Below are positions 24,127 through 29,984 of a stretch of DNA of 29,984 nt, piece after piece; positions within the stretch are counted from its first letter, which is position 1, and every line of letters begins with the position of its first letter. Source of the stretch: Clostridiales bacterium UBA6114 (GTDB taxonomy: Bacteria; Bacillota; Clostridia; Oscillospirales; Butyricicoccaceae); assembly GCA_002423435.1 (NCBI GenBank), contig DIWE01000010.1, forward strand, positions 1-29,984, read 5' to 3'. A model generated the notes under the pieces. The model made no database searches. It saw only the letters and a program-made list of their open reading frames with translations, and was not told the DNA's origin. Position numbers and translations under genes: made by a program.

Positions 24127-24840
24127 TTATTTATCCTCCAAATTCTGCAGCCTTTGAATTTCGTGAGGCTGCAGTGAAAAAACGCATGTATCCATAAGGA
24201 TGCGCTCTATTCCATGCAGCGTTTCCCTGCAATGCTGCCGGATCTTCGCCTTTGCATCGTCGGCATCCCCGGCTTCTATGGCGGCAACAATCTCCTTATG
24301 TTCTCTGACAGTTTTTTCAAACTGCATTTCTTGGATCAGGCCGATATGCCTGATTCTTTGCTGTTTTGCTTCAATCGAATCGATCCAGCCGTTTAAGATC
24401 TTGCTCCCGTACGCGCTTGTGATGCATTTATGAAAGAGGAGATCCTTGTCGCAGAACAGTTCTTTGTTCTTTTCGGACATGGCAAGCTCCATATCCGAAA
24501 TCAGCTCTTTCAGCTGCGGGACCATCCGGGGGGTGATTTGACAAAGCTTGCGGTCGATTACCATGCACTCAATATTTTCCCTCATGTCGTAAATGTCGAG
24601 AATATCGGACAATGTAAATTCCGTTACCTTAAATTTTTTGCCCGGCGCATTTATGACCAGCCCCTCCTCGACCAATCTCACGAGAGCTTCCCTAAGAGGC
24701 GTTCTGCTGATATTGAACCGTTTGGAAAGCTGCTGGATAATGAGTACTTCTCCGGGTTCAAACGCCAGATCAATAATCATTGATTTGATTTTATTGTATG
24801 CTTCCTGCGTCAAAGGTTTTGAAGTTGTATCTGTATTCAT
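24127..24840 (-). CDS. GntR-family (FCD) transcriptional regulator
   Basis: This FadR/FCD-type GntR regulator has 237 residues from this start. Residues of about 8-72 are the winged helix domain (IIDLAFEPGEVLIIQQLSKR, then FNISRTPLREALVRL). Residues of about 80-215 are the all-helical FCD ligand domain with its expected metal-binding His residues (LFHKC, EHKEIV, QHCRETLHG). FCD regulators usually sense organic acids or sugar acids. Longer frames would begin at or before the transcription start site set by the TATAAT at 24875-24880, so ATG at 24840 is preferred. The gene lies directly upstream of the epimerase-TRAP genes on the same strand. Confidence 0.92.
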   Translation of the reverse strand: MNTDTTSKPLTQEAYNKIKSMIIDLAFEPGEVLIIQQLSKRFNISRTPLREALVRLVEEGLVINAPGKKFKVTEFTLSDILDIYDMRENIECMVIDRKLCQITPRMVPQLKELISDMELAMSEKNKELFCDKDLLFHKCITSAYGSKILNGWIDSIEAKQQRIRHIGLIQEMQFEKTVREHKEIVAAIEAGDADDAKAKIRQHCRETLHGIERILMDTCVFSLQPHEIQRLQNLEDK

Positions 24841-24865
24841 GAATTTTAAATCCAATTCCATTAAA

Positions 24866-24877
24866 TTTGTATACATT
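24866..24877. promoter_or_regulatory. Candidate GntR operator at its own promoter
   Basis: An exact second copy of TTTGTATACATT, with palindrome TGTATACA at 24868-24875, overlaps the end of the gntR -10 box and the expected transcription start. Binding there would block initiation, indicating autoregulation. Confidence 0.65.
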
Positions 24878-24903
24878 ATATAACAATTAATGGCAGATAT
24901 AAA
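24875..24903 (-). promoter_or_regulatory. Promoter of gntR
   Basis: On the minus strand TTTATA (24898-24903) and a perfect TATAAT (24875-24880) are 17 bp apart. The candidate operator overlaps its downstream edge. Confidence 0.6.
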
Positions 24904-25034
24904 TACTATTTTAAATTTGAGCTGTAAAAAATTTGCATTTATATTTGTGAATAATGCAAAATTCTCGTATAAGCAGAAAATATTCTGTGCACCGTGCAGT
25001 CTGCAAAGCCGTATCCATTTTATGCCTGCCACGG

Positions 25035-25062
25035 TTGACTATATGGTAAAAAATGGTATAAT
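25035..25062 (+). promoter_or_regulatory. Strong promoter of dhaL-dhaK
   Basis: TTGACT (25035-25040) and a perfect TATAAT (25057-25062) are 16 bp apart. It is divergent from gntR. The leader to dhaL is about 140 nt. No TGTATACA site was seen near it. Confidence 0.65.
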
Positions 25063-25103
25063 AAAAGCGATATTTTAATAAAGTGGATAAGCGGAGAAAT
25101 ACG

Positions 25104-25166
25104 GTGACAAGCGGGACCCCGATCGACATCGGCATGAAAGTCCGCCGGCCGGCCCAAAATGTGTAA
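25104..25166 (+). CDS. Possible 20-codon leader peptide upstream of dhaL
   Basis: In the dhaL leader a GTG at 25104 follows GGAG (25093-25096) by 7 nt and opens a 20-codon frame ending in TAA at 25164-25166. Its product would be basic near the C-terminus (GMKVRRPAQNV). The spacing and position would suit a leader peptide or an upstream frame that modulates translation. It could equally be a chance frame or the remnant of a lost gene. No run of regulatory codons is evident. Confidence 0.25.
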   Translation: MTSGTPIDIGMKVRRPAQNV

Positions 25167-25211
25167 TCTATCGGATTTTCAATATTATAAATTCTGGGAA
25201 GGATGTTTGTT

Positions 25212-25841
25212 GTGGAAAAAAAGAATTCTCTTTTCGGATTGCTGACTGCTATATCCCATGCGATGATCGAGGCAGAGCCGGTTCTGACCGAGCTCGACTC
25301 CGTCATTGGCGACGGCGACTGCGGCCAGGGGATGAAAGCGGGATTTACGGCGGTGCTCAAAGCGATTGAAGGCGCCGAGGGTGCAAACGTGCAGGACCTC
25401 TTGAAGAAAACCGCAATGGCCCTTATTTCCGCCGTCGGAGGCACGTCGGGCGCGATTTATGGGACCGCTTTCATGAAAATGGCCGCCACAGTCGCAAAAG
25501 CGTCGGAAGTCAGCCTGTCGGTCATATCCGACGCGCTCTTAGCCGCCCTCGAGGGCGCCAAGATGCGCGGCGAAAACACCAAGGTCGGCGACAAGACCCT
25601 GATCGACGCCTTTGAACCGGCGGTGTACGCGTTTAAGGAAAAAATTGAAAGCGGAGCGCCTCTCCGGGAGGCGTGCGCGGCCGCGACCGACGCAGCAGAG
25701 AAGGGCAGCGACAGCACGATCGACCTGATTGCCAGAAAGGGCAGGGCCTCCTACCTCGGAGAGAGGAGCATCGGCCACAGGGACGCGGGGTCCTATGGCA
25801 TTGTCGTCATCTGCAAGGCCGTTCAGGAATATGTCGGATAG
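25212..25841 (+). CDS. dhaL: Dihydroxyacetone kinase-like subunit DhaL
   Basis: This is the nucleotide-binding subunit of a two-part dihydroxyacetone kinase (about 210 residues, all helical). The Asp cluster that coordinates ADP or ATP with magnesium is seen in LDSVIGDGDCGQGM. The other family motifs are GGTSGAIYG, VGDKTLIDAFEPA and GRASYLGERSIGHRDAGS. ATG at 25203 directly abuts GGGAAGG, so GTG at 25212, 9 nt after it, is the better start. dhaK follows after about 60 bp. No DhaM phosphotransfer subunit is present in the window, so it is unclear whether the kinase is driven by PEP or ATP. Related kinases also act on erythrulose and other ketoses. Confidence 0.9.
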   Translation: MEKKNSLFGLLTAISHAMIEAEPVLTELDSVIGDGDCGQGMKAGFTAVLKAIEGAEGANVQDLLKKTAMALISAVGGTSGAIYGTAFMKMAATVAKASEVSLSVISDALLAALEGAKMRGENTKVGDKTLIDAFEPAVYAFKEKIESGAPLREACAAATDAAEKGSDSTIDLIARKGRASYLGERSIGHRDAGSYGIVVICKAVQEYVG

Positions 25842-25903
25842 TCCCTTGATACGCGTGGTTTTGCAGGGCTCCGACAAAACATAAAAAAGAAAGGGTTTTT
25901 AAC

Positions 25904-26899
25904 ATGAAGAAAATCATCAATGCGCCGGAAACCGTTGTCAATGAAATGCTCGACGGCCTTGTCGCCGCAAACCCGGAAAAGCTCGATATCATTCCTGAAA
26001 AGAGAATCATTCTGAGAAAAGAGAAAAAGGCGGCCGGGAAGGTTGCCGTTTTGACCGGCTCCGGCAGCGGGCATGAGCCGGATCAGGTGTTCTACGTGGG
26101 CAAAGGCATGATGGACGCGGCCTGCGCGGGCCCGGTCTTCGCGGCGCCCACGGCGGACGCCATCTATGAGGCGACGAAGGCCGTCGAAAACGGCGCCGGA
26201 GTGCTTTACATGATCAAGAACTACACCGGCGACAGGGCCCAGTTCGGCATGGCGGCGGAAATGGCCGAGATGGACGGGATCACCGTGAAAACGGTGATTT
26301 CCGACGACGACGTCGCGGTGAAGGACAGCACGTTTACGGCGGGCAGAAGAGGCGTCGCCGGCGCGATCTTAAATTATAAAATCACCTGCGCCAAGGCGGA
26401 AAAGGGCGCTAGCCTCGACGAGCTCGTTGAGCTTTCAAACCGCGTGAACGCCAATGTGAGAAGCATGGGCTTCGGGCTCACCTCCTGCGTGACGCCGGCA
26501 AAGGGCGGGCCGACGTTTGAAATCGGCGGCGACGAAATGGAAATCGGCGTCGGGCTGCACGGAGAGCCCGGCCGCAAGAGGACAAAGCTGATGTCGGCGG
26601 ACGAGATCATCGGGCTCCTGACCAAAAGCGTGCTTGACGACCTGCCGTTCGGTGCGGGAGACGAGGTGGCGGTCATGGTAAACGGCCTTGGCGGCACGCC
26701 GCTGATGGAGCTCTACATCGCCTACAACAAGGTGGCCAAAATGCTGAAGGAGGCCGGCATCAAGGTGTTTAAATCCTATATTAACGAATATTGCACCTCG
26801 ATCGATATGGCGGGCTGCTCGGTAAGCGTGCTGAAGCTCGACGACGAGATGAAGGAGCTCCTTATGTATCCGGTCGACATCCCGTACTCGATTTTCTGA
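25904..26899 (+). CDS. dhaK: Dihydroxyacetone kinase-like subunit DhaK
   Basis: This is the substrate-binding subunit of the dihydroxyacetone kinase (331 residues). In known enzymes the ketose is held covalently as a hemiaminal on a histidine. That residue is His219 here (VGLHGEPG), and the catalytic partners His57 (GSGSGHEP) and Asp110 (NYTGDRAQF) are also kept, so it should be active. The DhaL-then-DhaK order is the reverse of E. coli. With the epimerase, reductases and TRAP system divergent next door, a ketose such as dihydroxyacetone or a tetrulose produced by that pathway is a plausible substrate. A terminator follows at 26929-26957. Confidence 0.93.
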   Translation: MKKIINAPETVVNEMLDGLVAANPEKLDIIPEKRIILRKEKKAAGKVAVLTGSGSGHEPDQVFYVGKGMMDAACAGPVFAAPTADAIYEATKAVENGAGVLYMIKNYTGDRAQFGMAAEMAEMDGITVKTVISDDDVAVKDSTFTAGRRGVAGAILNYKITCAKAEKGASLDELVELSNRVNANVRSMGFGLTSCVTPAKGGPTFEIGGDEMEIGVGLHGEPGRKRTKLMSADEIIGLLTKSVLDDLPFGAGDEVAVMVNGLGGTPLMELYIAYNKVAKMLKEAGIKVFKSYINEYCTSIDMAGCSVSVLKLDDEMKELLMYPVDIPYSIF

Positions 26900-26928
26900 C
26901 CGGGGACCATCCATAAGAAAAAACGCCG

Positions 26929-26957
26929 AAGCGGGCCGGTTAAGGCCCGCTTTTTTT
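26929..26957 (+). terminator. Terminator after dhaK
   Basis: A perfect 9-bp stem (26929-26937 with 26944-26952) with a 6-nt loop runs into a seven-base T tract. Confidence 0.88.
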
Positions 26958-27082
26958 GTTTTAGGACTTATCGCGTTCATGCGGCCATCCTTTTTTCAAT
27001 CCGAGCGCGGGTCCGGGCATCGTATATTGAGTGGGAATTTTCAAATAATAGAACGATGAACGAAAAAAGGAGGCTGTTTTTA

Positions 27083-29984
27083 TTGGGAAAAGTAACGATT
27101 GACGGAAACGAGGCGGCTGCGAGAGCCGCTTATGCCTTTACCGAGGTCGCCGCTATTTACCCGATCACGCCGTCTTCTCCGATGGCGGAGCTTACGGACG
27201 AATGGTCGGCGAAGGGAAAAACAAACCTGTTCGGGCAGCGGGTGAAGGTGGTGCAGCTGCAGTCGGAGGCCGGCGCCGCCGGCGCGATGCACGGCTCCCT
27301 CGAGGGGGGCGCGCTCACCACGACCTTTACGGCATCCCAGGGGCTTCTCCTGATGATCCCGAACCTTTATAAAATGGTGGGCGAGCTTCTGCCCGGCGTG
27401 CTGCACGTGTCGGCAAGGGCGCTTGCGACCCACGCTTTGTCGATTTTCGGCGACCACCAGGACGTGATGGCCTGCCGGCAGACGGGCGCGCCGATGCTCG
27501 CGTCGGCAAACGCGCAGGAGGTCCTGGATTTAGGCTGCATCGCGCATCTGTCCGCCATTTCTTCAAAGCTGCCGTTTATCCACTTTTTCGACGGCTTCCG
27601 CACCTCCCACGAATACCGGAATATTGAGGAGATCGCGTATGAGGAGCTTTTGAAGCTCGTTGACTTAAAAGCCGTCAACGAATTTAGAAACCGCGCGCTG
27701 AACCCGGCGCATCCCCTGATCAAGGGGACGGCGCAGAACCCCGATATCTATTTCCAGGGCAGGGAGGTCCAGAACCGCTATTTCGAACGCGTGCCCGATA
27801 CGGTCGCGGATTACATGCAAAAAATCGGGCGGGTCACAGGGCGGCAGTACCGGCCGTTTGACTATTACGGGCCGCCCGACGCGGAAAACGTCGTCGTTGC
27901 GATGGGCTCGGTGTGCGACACGGCAAAGGAGGTCGTCGACGACCTGTCAAACAAGGGAGAAAAGGTCGGCCTTCTGCAGGTCAGGCTGTATCGCCCGTTT
28001 TCGCAGAAATACTTTTTCGAGGCCCTGCCGGCGACGGTAAAGAAAATTGCCGTTCTCGACCGCACCAAGGAGCCCGGCGCACCGGGCGAGCCGCTGTATC
28101 TCGACGTGTGCAGCATGTTCCTCGGACGGGTAAATCCGCCGCTGATCGCCGGCGGGCGCTACGGGCTCGGTTCGAAGGACACGACCCCGAGCCAGCTCCT
28201 CGCCGTGTTTTCAAACCTGAAGGCGCAGCAGCCGAAAAACGGCTTTACCATCGGCATCGTAGACGACGTGACAGACACCTCTCTGCCGGAGGACCGCTCC
28301 TACAGCCCGCCTGGAAACGGCAATTTAAGCTGCAAATTCTGGGGGCTCGGCTCGGACGGCACGGTGGGCGCGAACAAATCGGCCTGCAAAATCATCGGCG
28401 AGCACACCGACCTAAACGTGCAGGCGTATTTTGCGTACGACAGCAAGAAATCGGGTGGCACGACCATATCCCACCTGCGCTTCGGCAAAAACCCGATCCG
28501 CTCCCCTTATCTTGTGATCGACGCGGATTATATCGCCTGCCACAACAAGTCGTTCTTAAACCACTATGATCTGGTGCGCGGCTTAAAGCCGGGCGGCACG
28601 TTTGTGTTAAACTGCGACTATATGAAGGAGACGATCGAGAAAAACCTTCCCGCGGACCTTAAGCGGTATCTCGCGGCGAACAAAATAAAGTTTTATATCA
28701 TAGACGCGGAAAAGGTCGCGTCCGAAATCGGGCTCGGCAACCGCATCAACATGATTATGCAGTCGGCGTTCTTTAAGCTGATCAACATTATCCCCCTCGA
28801 CGAGGCGGTCAGGCTGTTAAAGGAATCGATCCAAAAGGCATACGGCCGCAAGGGCCAGAATATCGTCGACATGAACAACGCCGCGGTCGACCGGGGGATC
28901 GGCGCCCTTGTGCAGATCGAGGTGCCCGACGAATGGGCGAACGTGCTCGGGGACGCGTCCGCGGCCGAGGACGTGCCCGATTTCATATCGCGCATCCAGC
29001 GGGTAATGGCGAGAAACGAGGGCGACAATCTGCCCGTCAGCGCCTTTTACGGCATGGAGGACGGCGCTTTCCCGCCCGGTGTCACCGCTTATGAAAAACG
29101 CGGCATCGCGCCGACCATACCCGAGTGGCAGATCGACAAATGCATCCAGTGCGGCAGATGCTCCTATATCTGCCCGCACGCGACGGTCCGGCTGTTTCTT
29201 TTGGACGAGGGCGAGCAAAAACGCGCCCCCGCGTCCTTTAAGACCAAAAAAGCGGTGGGCAAGGGACTGGAAAACTACCAGCTCCGCGTCCAGATAAGCC
29301 CGCTCGACTGCACCGGCTGCGGCAACTGCGCCGACGTCTGCCCGGCGAAGGGCAAAGCGCTCATTATGAAGCCCGCCGATCCCGAGATCGAGGCGCAGGC
29401 GCAAAACTGGGAGTTTGCGACGACAATTTCCGAGAAGCCGGACCTCCTTGATCGCGGCACGGTCAAAGGGAGCCAGCTTGTAAGGCCGCTGCTCGAATTC
29501 AACGGCGCCTGCCCGGGCTGCGGCGAAACCCCGTATATCCGGCTTTTGACCCAGCTTTTCGGCGAACGCATGATGATCGCCAACGCGACCGGCTGCTCGT
29601 CGATCTGGGGCGCGAGCGCGCCGTCGATCGCCTATACGAAAAACGCGGAGGGCAGAGGCCCCGCGTGGGCAAACTCGCTGTTTGAAGACAACGCGGAGTA
29701 CGGCTACGGCATGTTCCTCGGCGTGCGTCAGCTCCGGCGGCGGCTTTTTGAGCTTGTGCACCAGGCGGTCAATCAGGACGGCATCGACGAGGAGCTGAAA
29801 AATCTGTTCAGAGACTGGCTCAAATACAGCGACGACGGCATGTCGTCCTTAAAAAGCGCGAGGGAAATCAAAAAAGCCCTTGAAAAACGGGACGTTTCCC
29901 AGAATCTCCTGCTCCGGGAAATCGATGCGAAAAAGGACTATCTTGAAAAACGGTCGGTCTGGATGATCGGCGGGGATGGCTGGG
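27083..29984 (+). CDS. nifJ: Pyruvate:ferredoxin (flavodoxin) oxidoreductase, 5' part
   Basis: This large enzyme oxidises pyruvate with CoA to acetyl-CoA and CO2, reducing ferredoxin. The window holds the first 967 codons of roughly 1,170. TTG at 27083 follows AAGGAGG (27067-27073) by 9 nt. An in-frame ATG at 27056 has no ribosome site. Visible features in order are the N-terminal domain with YPITPSSPMAE (26-36), domain II from about residue 260, and the CoA-binding and linker domains. Two [4Fe-4S] motifs follow, Cys687/690/693/697 and Cys743/746/749/753, then Cys810/813 (CPGCGE), part of the proximal cluster. The TPP-binding GDG at 964-966 sits at the cut edge. All key cysteines are present. 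A dedicated promoter was not clearly seen. Confidence 0.96.
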   Translation, partial: MGKVTIDGNEAAARAAYAFTEVAAIYPITPSSPMAELTDEWSAKGKTNLFGQRVKVVQLQSEAGAAGAMHGSLEGGALTTTFTASQGLLLMIPNLYKMVGELLPGVLHVSARALATHALSIFGDHQDVMACRQTGAPMLASANAQEVLDLGCIAHLSAISSKLPFIHFFDGFRTSHEYRNIEEIAYEELLKLVDLKAVNEFRNRALNPAHPLIKGTAQNPDIYFQGREVQNRYFERVPDTVADYMQKIGRVTGRQYRPFDYYGPPDAENVVVAMGSVCDTAKEVVDDLSNKGEKVGLLQVRLYRPFSQKYFFEALPATVKKIAVLDRTKEPGAPGEPLYLDVCSMFLGRVNPPLIAGGRYGLGSKDTTPSQLLAVFSNLKAQQPKNGFTIGIVDDVTDTSLPEDRSYSPPGNGNLSCKFWGLGSDGTVGANKSACKIIGEHTDLNVQAYFAYDSKKSGGTTISHLRFGKNPIRSPYLVIDADYIACHNKSFLNHYDLVRGLKPGGTFVLNCDYMKETIEKNLPADLKRYLAANKIKFYIIDAEKVASEIGLGNRINMIMQSAFFKLINIIPLDEAVRLLKESIQKAYGRKGQNIVDMNNAAVDRGIGALVQIEVPDEWANVLGDASAAEDVPDFISRIQRVMARNEGDNLPVSAFYGMEDGAFPPGVTAYEKRGIAPTIPEWQIDKCIQCGRCSYICPHATVRLFLLDEGEQKRAPASFKTKKAVGKGLENYQLRVQISPLDCTGCGNCADVCPAKGKALIMKPADPEIEAQAQNWEFATTISEKPDLLDRGTVKGSQLVRPLLEFNGACPGCGETPYIRLLTQLFGERMMIANATGCSSIWGASAPSIAYTKNAEGRGPAWANSLFEDNAEYGYGMFLGVRQLRRRLFELVHQAVNQDGIDEELKNLFRDWLKYSDDGMSSLKSAREIKKALEKRDVSQNLLLREIDAKKDYLEKRSVWMIGGDGW

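Noticed and set aside
24841..25032. Longer N-terminus of the GntR regulator
   Set aside because: It would begin upstream of the predicted promoter and operator. The DNA-binding domain starts normally from ATG at 24840.
27913..28569. 218-codon frame on the plus strand
   Set aside because: Out-of-frame shadow inside PFOR, arginine-rich and without family features.
28817..29761. 314-codon open frame on the minus strand
   Set aside because: Antisense shadow of the PFOR gene. The plus-strand frame shows the full set of iron-sulfur motifs.

Overview
The window looks like chromosome of an anaerobic, endospore-forming Firmicute of class Clostridia. The evidence is a complete gerA-type germination operon, a second lipoprotein with a GerMN domain, a large single-chain pyruvate:ferredoxin oxidoreductase (PFOR), a T-box leader, citrate-lyase maturation genes and strong SD sequences of the AGGAGG type. 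Moderate GC content with G/C-ending codons would fit an Oscillospirales-like lineage, but that placement is a guess. No phage, insertion sequence, CRISPR array, rRNA or tRNA gene was recognised.

Layout. 1-1210: a LysR regulator between two terminators. 1192-3451 (minus): a GerMN lipoprotein gene followed by a membrane diguanylate cyclase gene. 3805-5640 (plus): a near-consensus promoter drives an RraA-like aldolase gene and a D-2-hydroxyacid dehydrogenase gene. 5644-8601 (minus): a promoter and T-box riboswitch, most likely leucine-specific, control one 843-codon gene that fuses a sugar-isomerase TIM barrel to an ACSF2-type acyl-CoA synthetase. 8641-12616 (minus): germination operon gerAA-gerAC-small D-like subunit-gerAB. 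12800-15253 (minus): a lipoprotein of unknown function and rpoN (sigma-54). 15539-16941 (plus): citX-citG without citrate lyase genes. 17046-24840 (minus): a GntR/FCD regulator, NAD-dependent epimerase, TRAP transporter dctP-dctQ-dctM, aldo/keto reductase, Ldh_2-type dehydrogenase and a HIT protein. 25035-26957 (plus, divergent): a two-subunit dihydroxyacetone-kinase-like enzyme (dhaL-dhaK). 27083 to the window edge (plus): the first 967 codons of PFOR, starting at TTG and cut off inside the TPP-binding domain.

How the parts fit. The 17-26.9 kb block reads as uptake and breakdown of a carboxylated sugar or hydroxy acid: TRAP import, three NAD(P)-type oxidoreductases and a ketose-type kinase. 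The same 12-bp sequence centred on TGTATACA lies at the gntR promoter and in front of the epimerase-TRAP genes, so GntR probably controls both itself and the transport operon.

The most unusual element is the T-box gene. A leucine-starvation switch in front of an acyl-CoA synthetase suggests activation of a branched-chain or medium-chain acid when leucyl-tRNA is uncharged, possibly feeding leucine synthesis by reductive carboxylation. That link is inference. The fused isomerase-like domain keeps all its metal-ligand positions and has no obvious role in such a route.
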